In this document: one piece after another, positions 36,271 through 46,351 of the stretch
How positions within the stretch are numbered: the first letter of the stretch is position 1
Layout of the letters: every line of letters starts with the position of its first letter
NCBI GenBank assembly: GCA_022747635.1
Contig: JAKTNV010000004.1
Span: forward strand, 88,042,552 to 88,106,551
Reading direction: 5' to 3'
From: Hetaerina americana
Lineage: Eukaryota > Arthropoda > Insecta > Odonata > Calopterygidae
DNA length: 64,000 nucleotides
Notes under the pieces: generated by a model
Told to the model about the DNA's origin: nothing
The model's database searches: none
What the model saw: the letters and a program-made list of their open reading frames with translations, nothing else
Position numbers and translations under genes: made by a program

Positions 36271-38929
36271 AATTAATAAAGTTGGCGCTGAAACGTGCAT
36301 GCTTTAAAAAAATACGTTTTAGAAAAAATGCAAAAAAAAGAGTTGTGCTAAAGTGCATTTATTTGGAGTATGGCACCATATTGCTCGGGGATATGGAGCG
36401 ATGGAGGGGCAAAGGAGAATAAGATACAAGCCGTCGCCTGAGACATGTGCCGATGGGCAAATAAACGTTTTAAATGAGACAAGAGGGAGTACTAAAAAAA
36501 CTCGATGAGGATACATCTAATAGAAAATAATAGAGTCACTGAAAACATCGATCGGAATGTTTGGGGTGCCCATTGAAGACTAATTTATTTCTTAGCGAAC
36601 GGTCTATCCAAGGAAGATCAATGAAAATTTATTAGACATAGTAAATAGTGATGAAAGGTTATTTTCGCGAAAATTACCATTGGTTTTTTTTTAATGAAGC
36701 GCTGCGGCTAATCAATCACAAATGCGGATATGTCAGAAGGCTGGGATTATTACTCTTCTTTTTCTTAATGTTAAACCAAGTCAATCCCGAGATCACGAAG
36801 CCCGTTTTCCCAGTGATATAAAAACAGGTCCTCAGGTTGGCGGCACGATTCCACCCGGATGATTGAAAATGAAAGAGGTGATAACTGACTTTTTAGGGTG
36901 TCTCGGCAACATACGAGAAATCTTTTACACTTGAAACCAATCAGGCCACAATTGAACGACCCCCACGCATTTTAATGTTCAACCAGCAACATTTGGGAGT
37001 TTCCTGCATGTTGCGACCCTGCGCCGCTAATAAAATTGGATTTTTAGGAAAGTTGATAAAACAAGCTTCAACTGATGTAATCATAATTGTAAACTTTGTT
37101 TCTTGTAATGTGTAAGTTTACAATTCATGCATTTCATAGCAGTAGTTTCTTTTTAGTTTTCGAGTGTTTCGTCAATTCTCTTCTTTAGGGGTGTATTTAG
37201 TCACCTGAATCGGAATATATAATTTTATTGTGGTCACATTTTAGACTCGAGGACAATAAATTATGATAGTAAATTCTTTAACATTTTAAGCACTCTTGAA
37301 TTTGAAGAATCACTTTTAAGCACTCCTGAATAATTTGGAGTGCGCCGTATGATCTGGTAGTTATTAACTAGCTCTAAAAAGAAGTACCAAGGCCTTTGCG
37401 AAACTGAGAGAAATGTGGAGGGGGATGACGGGAGGGATGACGGGAAGGGGTGAAAGGAGAGTCCGTAAATGGGGTGGAGATTGGGTGGCAACTCCACAGG
37501 AATTGGAGCCCTGGACTGATTCAAGAGGGAAGTCAGAGGTTGTGCCGTACGAAATATTGAGTAACTGCTCAAGAATTATCCATTGATTTTAAATGCCAAT
37601 AAATATTGCTAAATATAATTCATTTGACTGATCTATTGATAATTTAATTCATTATAATTTATAAGTGTGCCTTTCACTCAATTTTAAGATATGCTCACGA
37701 GGTACCTGATGATACCTTTAACCTAAACGTAAATTCCTGGTTTTAGCAAGTTTCAAATACAACGTAACATTCAGATTACTTCTCTTGGTGTAAATGAAGT
37801 ATGGTTTTAATCATATTACTTCCCTATTTTTTACTTTCAATTTCTATTTTGTGCTACACGGTATATTTTACACAGAATTTACCATGGAGTTACTCTTAAT
37901 TTTTATTTAATTTATCAATGTCATCTCAACATTTATTTTTGATCGCCTTGCCCTTGTTGGATCCTAAAATATGTAATACCTAGCTACAACATCTACTGAA
38001 TTAAACCCTCTCTTATTTTAACAAGATAACTACTCGATTCCAAATTATAATGATGTTGCCTCTTCAAATAATAAAATATATTGTTGGATAATATTTTACC
38101 TATGAGTCTTAGTGAAAAAAGAACAGATTTTATTTCAGCTTTAGTGCATTCTACATTACAAAGTACACTAGAATGTGATCGACCGTTTTATTTTTATATA
38201 TTAAAGGGAGAGTAAAATAAACACCTTGGCACTCATATATTTTTAACCTCTTAATTTCTTGAATACGGAAGAGCCTGAATTACAATATTTTCATATGTAC
38301 TCTTCACGGTTTGCAATAGATATTTTACAGCAGTTCGAATGTACTCGATAACTCAAGGAATACCATGGCTTAAACTGCTATTAAGGTCATTGGTGGCAAG
38401 ACGGTGTTCCTGATCTGGTCAAGGGGAGTCTCTAAGAGAAGTAATGCATGCATGTCTCTAAGAGAATCAATACTGTTTATGAACTAACAGGACAATAGAA
38501 CAGCATTTTGAAATTTTAGTTCATGTTCAAAGATTTCATTTGATTTAACAACGTATTTGTTAAAACTATTGGCCCATGCTCAGATCTACATACCCGTAAG
38601 TAATCATAGGGATGGAGACGTAGGTTATACGAAAATAAGAATAAATAATTGTGGGTGTTCAGAAGGTGATGGTAGGGGAGAGGCGGAAGAAGAAATGGGG
38701 TAAGGAATAGGGTTAAGCACAAGGAATGAATGCGGAGACCAAGTAGTATTGTAATGCATGACATTTGGTTTTTTCCTAAGTAAAAATTAGTTTCAAAGCT
38801 GTAATACACGTTACTTTAGATATTCTAAGTGTTGGATGTGAAAATATCGGAAACCATATTATGGTTGGTCGAAGATTCAAAAAGAGTTTCGTGAATTCAC
38901 ATATTTTTCCGGGAGCGGGTGAGGATTTT
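36271..38929. other. AT-rich stretch, no gene recognised
   Basis: No supported gene. Small G-rich tracts occur near 37.40-37.53 and 38.64-38.74 kb. MULTI-frame short open frames carry no motif. Confidence 0.45.
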
Positions 38930-40040
38930 GATGAAAACTTAGTGCTGATGAAATTTAACCCCAGATTAAATAAAAAAATGGAACTAATTAAGAGACATGG
39001 AAGAAATACTTAAAAGCTCTACATGGTAAGGAAATTAGACCTGCAAGTTTAGATGCGTAATATGACGTTAATGAGGAGAGCTCAGGTCCAGGCATACTTG
39101 ATTACGAGATAGTAAGGACATTAAAGGAATTGAGTTCCAATCAGACCATGTGAATATTTAACATTCACACGGAACAATTTAAGGGCTTAAGAAAACTTGA
39201 AAGGGAGAGTTTATATAGGTTAATTAGTAGCATTTGGAGAGAAATTTTGCTGGAAGTTATCATCCGTTCAGTTCCCATCCCGAAAAAGAAAAAGGCGGCC
39301 GTATGTGAAAACTGCAGAAATATAAGTTTGATTTCGCTCGCAACTAAAGCGGTTGACGATATCATTGATGTGAAGATAGAGAGAAAGGCAAATGATTACT
39401 TAGGGGATGATCAGTTTTGGATTTAGAGATGGAGAGGCACGCGTGGTGCAACGGCAGTATAGAGGTTACTAAAAATAGAGAGGCACATAGAATACAATCA
39501 GGATATAATTATCTGTTTCGTATATTTCGATAAGTCGTTAGGTGGAGTCGATTGGATGGAAATAATGAATGATTTATAGAACATGGGTGTAGATTGGAGT
39601 GATATGCGAATTATCCACAACCAGTAAGCATCTCAGACAGCTCAGGTGAGAGTGGTCAATGGATAGACAGGATGGGAAATGTTAAAGTGCCTGGTAATAC
39701 AAGTTTGTATAAGAATTAACATCAGATGGCAATTGATAAAATCACTTACGCTTGCGGTTGATCAAACTTTAGTTTTTTAGGCAGCCAGGAGGCTAGGATA
39801 ATTACTGTGCTCATTATAACACCATTGTGATAGGAATGGGATGAAGGTAAATGTAAGCAAAACAAAGGTAATGGGATTTTTGAGACGGAGGAAGACAAAA
39901 AAAAAACACAAAATAGGAGTGCAAAACCTGTAGCTGGAACAGTTTCACCAACGTTGAAGTGTTTGGTGAGGATGGTGAAAGTAATGGGCACATAGGAATT
40001 GCGTTAAGCCTCCAAGCTTTTAAAAACAAACAGTAGGTGT
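38930..40040 (+). pseudogene. LINE reverse-transcriptase relic
   Basis: Plus-strand readings in shifting frames give LYGKEIRPASLDA, YDVNEESSGPGILDYEIVRT, then LYRLISSIWREILLEVIIRS, VPIPKKKKAAVCENCRNISL, KANDYLGDDQF and YNQDIIICFVYFDKSLGGVD (motif A, with Asp). A degraded region where SLTLAVDQTLVF stands for the usual FADD block follows, so one catalytic Asp is lost. Then come RNGMKVNVSKTKVMGF and a thumb fragment. Several stops and frame changes are present and part of the palm is deleted. It represents the reverse-transcriptase core of the same general LINE type as the tails at 3.2, 17.5 and 21.3 kb. It ends at or just before the mariner insertion at 40082. Confidence 0.85.
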
Positions 40041-40081
40041 ATAGCAAAGAAATTCCTCGTGATGCCGAGGAATGATTAATA

Positions 40082-41366
40082 CGAGGGTTGCTATTTATAT
40101 TTTCAGCCTTTTAATGAAAAGACAGTAATTATTGTTGAAAATGGCTTCATTGTTTTTCGAAGTATTCTGCATGATAATCAATACACTTTTGCATTTTTGG
40201 CAACCGATTCCCGTGAGATTTTTTCCACTTCGATTGAGGTATCTCATAAAAACATGGTTTTTGAATGCATCAATGGCTTCTTCAAGTGCCGAAAAACGTT
40301 GGCCGACCAATTTTTTTTTGATAAATGGGAATAAAATGAAGTCATTTGGTGCTAAATCAGGCCTGTACGTAGGATGACCCATCAATTCGACGTTTTAGCC
40401 AGTCAAATAGGTAGTTGAATATATCGATCGGTGAGAGCTTGTATATTCATTATGAAGAACGATCCTTCCTTGCCCCTTCTTTTTTCGTAGTTCACCACGC
40501 ACTTCAGGCAAACAAATGCTCGTGTAACATTCATAACTCACGGTTCTACATCTACATTGCTCTAGCAGTACGGTTGCCACATGTCCAGTTATTCCGAAGA
40601 AACTGGCGATCATTTGCTTCGATGTGCTTTGTGCACGATTCACTTCAGTCGGATTTGGCTCGTCTTGGAAGTCTCATGCATTGTATTGCTGTTTTTTCCG
40701 GATCATACGCATAGATCCAAGATTCGTCATCTATGTGGATGCTATAGGCAGCTTTTGATGCACTACGATTGTATTTCTTGAGCATTTTTTTACACCGATT
40801 TACAAGAGCATCTTTTTGAGCTTTTGTCAAAATATGCGGGATCCAACGCGAAAACTTTTTCACAGCTAAATGTTCATGCAATATCTCGTTGATTCTCACT
40901 ATACTAATTCCCGAGGATGCCTCAATCTCACGATAAGTCAATTGACGATCTTTCTCTACTAGTTCTTGCACAGCATCAATGTTTTCTGACGCAACAGCTG
41001 ATATTGGACGACCTTCACTACTTTCATCGCTGAGCGAACGGCGGCCATGATGGAATTCGTTTTACCAGCGTTTCACAGTGGGAAAGGATGAGGCTTCATC
41101 GCCAAAAGTGGAAGTAAGTTGATCGATGCTCTCCTGTCTTGGTTATCCACATCGAAAGTCATAAAAAATCATCGGACGAAAGTGTTCACGAGTTGACTCC
41201 ATTTTTTTGCTGAAACAATATTTTCTATTCGCTGTAAACAACAGAAGTAATGATCAAACGAAGTCCTGGAAGAAGTTAGCGTTAAAAGAGTCAAAATTTT
41301 GGATGGAAACGTCAGATGGTGCCTTAAGCCCTTAGGGTTACCCAGGATAAAAAAAAGCACCCTTCG
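40082..41366 (-). mobile_element. Full-length mariner transposon, decayed
   Basis: A 1.29-kb unit on the minus strand starts after TA at 40080-40081 with CGAGGGTTGCTATTTAT. The opposite end near 41366 reads AGCACCCTTCG, a diverged inverted match to AGCAACCCTCG; the flanking TA there is lost. The transposase fills the interior. It adjoins the LINE relic, suggesting insertion into or beside that older element. Confidence 0.82.
40095..41202 (-). pseudogene. mariner transposase pseudogene
   Basis: The start codon at 41202 gives MESTREHFRPMIFYDF. A stop follows within about 20 codons and another in the helix-turn-helix region. The linker reads SLSDESSEGRPISA, ASENIDAVQELVEKDRQLTY and REIEASSGISIVRINEILHE. 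The first catalytic Asp is in IHIDDESWIYAYDPE, and the motif RIVLHNEYTSSHRS replaces the usual LHHDN, so the second Asp is Glu. The third Asp is in HPTYRPDLAPNDFILFPFIK. The C-terminus AFKNHVF, then CKSVLI, is frame-damaged. Sequence details (YREIEASxGIS, HLAVKK, SKQM) place it in a mariner lineage different from those at 3.9 and 15 kb. Confidence 0.9.
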
Positions 41367-41560
41367 AATAAACTTTGATGATAAGTATACCTGAAATTTA
41401 CACTTTCAGGTTTCCTTTCGTGGAATGGTCTGATGTCCATGTTACATTAGCCACGACTATCGACTTTGAAGTCCCAGAAAACCCACTCACCCAACCTTCA
41501 ACCTCCCCCTCTACTCTGTCCAATGGGTATATACTCGTATTCAAGAGCTGTGTGTGTAAC
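41367..41560. other. Spacer before motif copy 3
   Basis: Contains a short inverted pair CCTGAAA/TTTCAGG near 41391-41411. No gene recognised; it may be the 5' part of the element that ends with the motif below. Confidence 0.35.
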
Positions 41561-41640
41561 TTGTGCCAGATGACGCCGCTAGTCGGTGAAACGTGTTGTA
41601 CTGTGAAATAAAGTCTGTGGAAAATGACAAACTCATTTGA
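41561..41640 (+). other. GATGA-hairpin-GAAAC-AATAAA motif, copy 3
   Basis: CAGATGA (41567-41573), one base, GCCG/CGGT stem strands around a 5-base loop, GAAAC (41588-41592), then AAATAAAG (41606-41613) and CTGTGGAAAATG. The order and spacing match the fold-back elements at 11.9 and 62.4 kb. AATAAA is the polyadenylation signal, so this is probably the 3' end of a retroelement transcript. No inverted copy was seen upstream. Confidence 0.55.
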
Positions 41641-41744
41641 AGTTAGGGCCTGTTTATACGAAGCGGAAACTTGGTCGTTGTAGCTTGAGGCATCTGAGAT
41701 GTATGTGTGGAGAAGGGTGGAAAAGTTAAAATTAGGGGATGAGG

Positions 41745-42040
41745 ATAGTGCGGTGGCTAACTTAAAGGTTTCCACCGAGAGGTTCCAGCTTCACATCCTG
41801 GAGACAACAAATATTTTTCAGGGGTATCCCGATCTCTACTTGAGGTTCTTTGTGGAGAGTACTTTGAGCGAGTACCACGTCCGTCGAAAGGGACGTTAAA
41901 CTGCAGATTCCTTTGCGTCTTACGACAAGAGTAGGTTAATGCCAACGCCGGGTTTACCTCCACCTTTCCTTTCCCATCCATTCCTAATGGCCCGGATGAC
42001 CTTAGCTGCCAGTCACCTTCCATACAATAAAGATTAATAA
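41745..42040 (+). mobile_element. tRNA-derived SINE, copy A
   Basis: A tRNA-like head (GGTGGCTAACTTAAAGGTTT, then GAGAGGTTCCAGCTTCACAT, a decayed B box) is followed by CAAATATTTTTCAG. The body is shared with 43.1-43.36 kb: CTACTTGAGG, TACTTTGAG, GAGTAC, GGGACGTTAA, GAGTAGG, TAATGCC-ACGCCGGGTTT and GATGACCTTAGCTG. It ends with an AATAAAG-containing tail. Confidence 0.75.
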
Positions 42041-43084
42041 TTTACGGAAACGAAGCTTAGAAAGAAGTAAAACCCAGGGGGACGGAGTAGAGATGATTGT
42101 AGGGAAAATCCAACGGGGGCAGACGAGGTGGGTGATTAGAATTCTGGTTGGCAATGGAGCGTTGTCATTTAGTATGGAGGGGAGGCATCATATAAACCAG
42201 GTAGGTGATGAATAGGATAGGCAGATGGGATAAAATGGAGGTAATTTTTATGCCAAATTGAAGAATATCCGATTGTATTGTGGGGTATTCTACTCGTGAC
42301 GGGACTCATTTCTCATTTTTACTCATCATATTTTCCGTGGACAAATAATTGAAATATTTTTCCGTTTCCTTCGTCATAAATCCTTTGAACGTGACGCCAT
42401 CACTCTAACGACCGTTACTTTGTTAGACGCCTCAGTGGGGAACGGACGCTGCTGGGAGTGCCTGTCATTTTGCTCCCCCTCCCTCCACCTTTCCGGCGTG
42501 GGTGACCCAACTACGCCATATCGTTGCTCCCCCCCCAGTACCTCAACACAATTTTAATGTGCTATAGGTTCATGCAAGCCATTCCACCACTTCTAAAGTC
42601 AAGTCTCTATGGATATAAATTCTTTAAAACGTATGGCTTTTGCCCAGCCATATTCAATACTTTTACCATTCATAGTTCCACTGAACATTTTCTGAATAGA
42701 TATTATTTTGATCTTCATCTATGGTGATTTCCACCGTTTAATTGTCTTCGTCCTTATTAATAATGCAATTCATTTTTTCCTACTAACTATCCAGACATTT
42801 TTAATTTCTGTAAACATTTTCGAATGTATATGCTGTAATTTGATCTTTTTACGAAATTCTACGAGTAATTTTTCATTTCTGTAGTCTTTAAATTATGTTA
42901 AATGTATTGTAATTGCTGCCATTTCCACAACTGTTTAGTCTTCATGTTTATTCATCATTTCTTGTTGGTTTTATTCCTCCATTAGTGTCTTTAAAACACC
43001 TATACCACTACCTTAATTTACTTTATTTCATCTTGTACCATTTTTTATAAAATCTGTAATTACTAGTTTATCCTTATGTTTTAT
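42041..43084. other. Unassigned spacer
   Basis: No gene recognised. A CpG-containing tract lies at 42.40-42.53 kb. Confidence 0.4.
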
Positions 43085-43365
43085 TTTTGGAACTGGTTCA
43101 AGTTTGGAAAGGGTTCAAATCCCGTCGGTGTTGAATATTTTTCAGATGTATCTCGATCCCTACTTGAGGTACTTTGTGGAGGGCACTTTGAGTGAGTACG
43201 CCGTCCAAGGGATGGGACGTTAAGCTGCGGACCCCTTGGCGCCTTTCGTAAAGAGTAGGCTAATGCCGACGCCGGGTTTCTCTCCACCCTTCATCCTTTC
43301 CTCTCCATCCCCTATGGCGCAAATGACCTTAGCTGTTGGTCGCCTCCCCAAAAAACTAGTACTAA
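43085..43365 (+). mobile_element. tRNA-derived SINE, copy B
   Basis: Begins with a tRNA-like 3' half containing the B box GGGTTCAAATCCC, then TGAATATTTTTCAG and the same body as copy A, somewhat better preserved in places. The minus-strand open frames over both copies translate into similar peptides only because the SINE bodies are homologous. Confidence 0.78.
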
Positions 43366-43850
43366 CTTGCTTCAAAATATTGTCAATTGCAATCAATTTA
43401 TATAGATAGGAATCGGGATATTTTTATTGATTAAACTTCATCATGATAATTTATCAAATTAAATTACGCGCATTCAAATTGAATTCATAGAGTTGTGCTC
43501 TGGTTCATCTTTACTTTTGGTTATTAATTCAGAAAGATATAGTCATGTCGTATAACTTTTTTCTTTACGGCCAATGAATTCTTACTTAATGAACCCGTAA
43601 TTACTTCATCCATGATTAAATTTAGTATCAACTGACTTAGTGAGCAGCCTTTCCTTAGGTCTTTTTCATGGGGCACAACTCTTAATAAAGATGCTTTAGT
43701 TTTTAATCTCTTAGCTCGTGTTTTTCACATCATTTATCTAAGTTTCTCTATTCCGTTGTTAAGTTCATTCGCCCTCCAATACTTCGCGGTCCTTTTGGTT
43801 TGTGTTCGTACAAAAGTTAAACCATTGTTCTATCTCAGTCCAAACTGTAT
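43366..43850. other. AT-rich stretch, no gene recognised
   Basis: Nothing recognisable. Confidence 0.4.
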
Positions 43851-43859
43851 TTAAGTATA

Positions 43860-43927
<68 letters not shown>

Positions 43928-44020
43928 CTTCGAAATGGAATGCTCTTCGGCGACGCACAAATATATAAAAACACAGATGTAGATTTTTAGAATATAGAGA
44001 CACAAAGAAAGGATACTCAC

Positions 44021-44078
<58 letters not shown>

Positions 44079-44232
44079 GCCCGGCAAGAGGAAAGATCCG
44101 GTGTTCGAGTCCCGGCCCAGGAAATATTTTTACCCTTGTGATCCGTTCGATTCCGCCTTCCCCACCTTTATTGTGTTTGCCCTTTATGTGTGTTCCTATC
44201 CCTTTTCCTTATATCTGTTTCAATATAAATGA

Positions 44233-44290
<58 letters not shown>
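43851..44290. repeat. Three (TA)n microsatellite arrays
   Basis: TA runs at about 43855-43924, 44024-44077 and 44233-44288. The segment just before the second run (AATATAGAGACACAAAG, then ACTCACA) is similar to the segment beside the TA run at 17.15 kb (ATATAGAAACACAAAA, then ACTCACACG), so the arrays share an ancestral flank. Tyr-Ile open frames here are artefacts. Confidence 0.95.
44077..44125 (+). other. tRNA-like 3' half (B box)
   Basis: CGCCCGGCAAGAGGAAAG is followed by CCGGTGTTCGAGTCCCGGCC, a clean B box with paired flanks like a T-arm, then AAATATTTTTACC. No A box is present because the TA array precedes it directly. It is a truncated SINE head, not a functional tRNA gene. Confidence 0.55.
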
Positions 44291-44291
<1 letters not shown>

Positions 44292-44299
44292 AATGATCA

Positions 44300-44680
44300 T
44301 CCCACCCATATCGGCACCTCACCTTTGCAGTTTACACGCGGTTTTGGAAGCGGCCGCGCTGCGGGCAACGGCCTCCAACGACCGATCCCGCCAACCCACC
44401 CTCCCGACTCTTCACCCCCGCCCTTTCCTCCCGCCATCCCTCGTCGACCGCCGCCGCCGCAGCCAAGGTCCGCATCCTCTTGTCGGCAGTTTGGAAACGT
44501 CCGGAGTTTTAGGGATCAGTTCTAGCACTCCTTTTCCATCCGCCCATCCCATCCATTTGTTTTCGATAAATTGAATCGCCAGCGGATTGTTTCCCGATCG
44601 AGGGGACGAAATGGAGCTTCGCTCCTCACGGAGTTCGCTCTGTGACCACGAATCCCCGTCTGGGTAGATTGCTGAGCGGA
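44300..44680. other. GC-rich CpG block
   Basis: Clustered CpG, a GCGGCCGC-type site near 44350 and Pro/Arg-rich open frames in two registers (44229-44574). No known domain. It could be a promoter-type region. Confidence 0.4.
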
Positions 44681-45540
44681 GAGAGAAGGGATTATTTTTT
44701 TGCTGATTGGAAAAAGCTGGTTAATTGAAACGGTTTTAATGCATAATTTACTTGATTCAATAAATTCCGATTAAATTAGCCGCATCCAATCGCCCTCAAG
44801 ATACACGTATTTTTATTATTGCTTTAATTTATAATCGGGGAAACTTGAGCTGTATATAGAAAAGGGTGACCTATAATTGAGAAAATGAGCATAAAAGAGT
44901 TGTTAACACCCACGCTCTTTCAGGCATTTGTCATTTTACGAGTTGCGGATAACATTTAGAAAAAAAATAAAAGAGGGATCTTATTTCACGGACCCATGTT
45001 AAAAAGAGCTAATTAAGGCATTTGTTATGATTAAATAAAACAAGATAAGTAATTGCGATTAGAAAATAAGTATGACGTCCGGTTAAAAGAGATGGTAGGA
45101 ATAGGAGCCCCTTCTAAAGGGAGAGCTATTATCAGTAAGATGTCAATGCAGGCTTTGCGGTGTTGAGGAAACTTCAATTTAATTTTTATAGTAAGAGTTG
45201 ACTGAGCATAATACTTTATCAGCTGAGAGTACACCCCGTCAATTATATACTAAAACCGTTGCTCTTTCTGCAAAAAATTTGTGAGCACAATAAAACCATA
45301 GTTACGAGCCCAGGTAATTTTGGTCGGGACACCGCACTGTCATTTTCCATTTCTTTTGTGCACATCTAACATTTAGGTGCAGTAAAACCATTAAACTCTG
45401 TTGTCCTAACACTCCGCAACTTGTTCAACTAGCGGTTCGCCGCGCATGACATAGATTTAGATGTCATTTAGGCTTTCGCCTTTTTCCCTTTCATTCCTCT
45501 TTGAGTTAGTGCGATGCGAGAGACCTCACGCAACATCGCC
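44681..45540. other. AT-rich stretch, no gene recognised
   Basis: Nothing recognisable. Confidence 0.4.
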
Positions 45541-46150
45541 TGCGTAATTAAAACACTTTGTCTTTCAACTTCCTCTTTCACGTTCCACCTTCTCCATCTT
45601 CCCTTCCTTCACCCTCCACTTCTGTAATTCCCTCGTCCTCCCTTTTCTCCCTCCCACCTCTTTCTTTCCTTTCCTCCTCGCTCTTTCTTCTCTCTCCCCC
45701 TCCCCGTAATCCACTCACCTCTCTTCCGTAACTTCTACCAACTGCCCTTTCCAGTAAATCCCATTTCCCACTCCCCTCCCACGGCGACGTCATCCCCCCA
45801 TCCCGGCACCACGGCCGCAACTTCCAATCAACAGCCCTCACCCCTCTGGACCTCTTCCTTCTTGACAAATTCCCCCTCCTCCCTTTCCTTCCCCCCACCC
45901 CCAGACACGCGGACCCACTCAGCGTCGTCTCTCGCATTCTTCCTAAGGGCACCTCGTCTTTCGTCCCCCTTCTCTCCGTCCCTCCCTCATCCTTCGCTCC
46001 CTTCGTCACTTACCATTATCTTCCCTCCCTCTTATCTCCTAATCTTCTCAGCATTGAGAAAGAGCCTCTCCCACTCTCTCTCTCCCCCCCCCCCAAATTC
46101 GCATCACTTGGCCACGCCCCCACTCCCCCTCGCCATCATCCTCTAATTGC
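45541..46150. other. C/T-rich block upstream of a candidate promoter
   Basis: A pyrimidine-dominated plus strand with CpG dinucleotides. Frames of 143 codons (minus) and 94 codons (plus) are low-complexity Arg/Glu/Gly or Pro/Ser/Leu translations without domains. Confidence 0.45.
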
Positions 46151-46230
46151 CGGGTCGGGTTTTTGGAAGCCCCGTGAGCGGAGCAGGAGTGCAGAAAGCT
46201 TGGGATGGAGCAAGTGGTGGCGCGTGGTCT

Positions 46231-46351
46231 CTATAAATTACGCGGAACGTGTTCCAGTGTGCGTGAGGTAATTCGAGGTTTTTTCGAGTGTTTCTCCTCA
46301 ACTGCTCACTCTTCTCCGAGCGAGTTTGACTGGATTTTTGAAAGCATTAAG
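46231..46351 (+). promoter_or_regulatory. Candidate TATA promoter and non-coding first exon
   Basis: TATAAAT at 46232-46238 is followed about 24 bases later by CCAGTGTG, close to the arthropod initiator TCAGT. A 90-base non-AT-rich segment then ends at AAG followed by GTGAGA (46352), a good splice donor. AT-rich, intron-like DNA follows. Together with the upstream CpG block this could be the start of a gene running to the right. No coding exon was found, so this stays speculative. Confidence 0.3.

Noticed and set aside
41757..43287. Two homologous peptides on the minus strand (41757-42023 and 43081-43287)
   Set aside because: Their similarity comes from being the complement of two copies of the same SINE; not a gene family.
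43924..43960. Possible fifth copy of the GATGA-hairpin-GAAA motif next to the TA array
   Set aside because: The minus strand has GAAGA and CGAAGA blocks but the bases between them do not form a stem.
43765..44340. Tyr-Ile open frames on both strands
   Set aside because: Again translations of TA arrays.
45578..46009. 143-codon Arg/Gly/Glu-rich minus-strand frame
   Set aside because: It is the purine-rich complement of a C/T-rich block; repetitive composition without domain.
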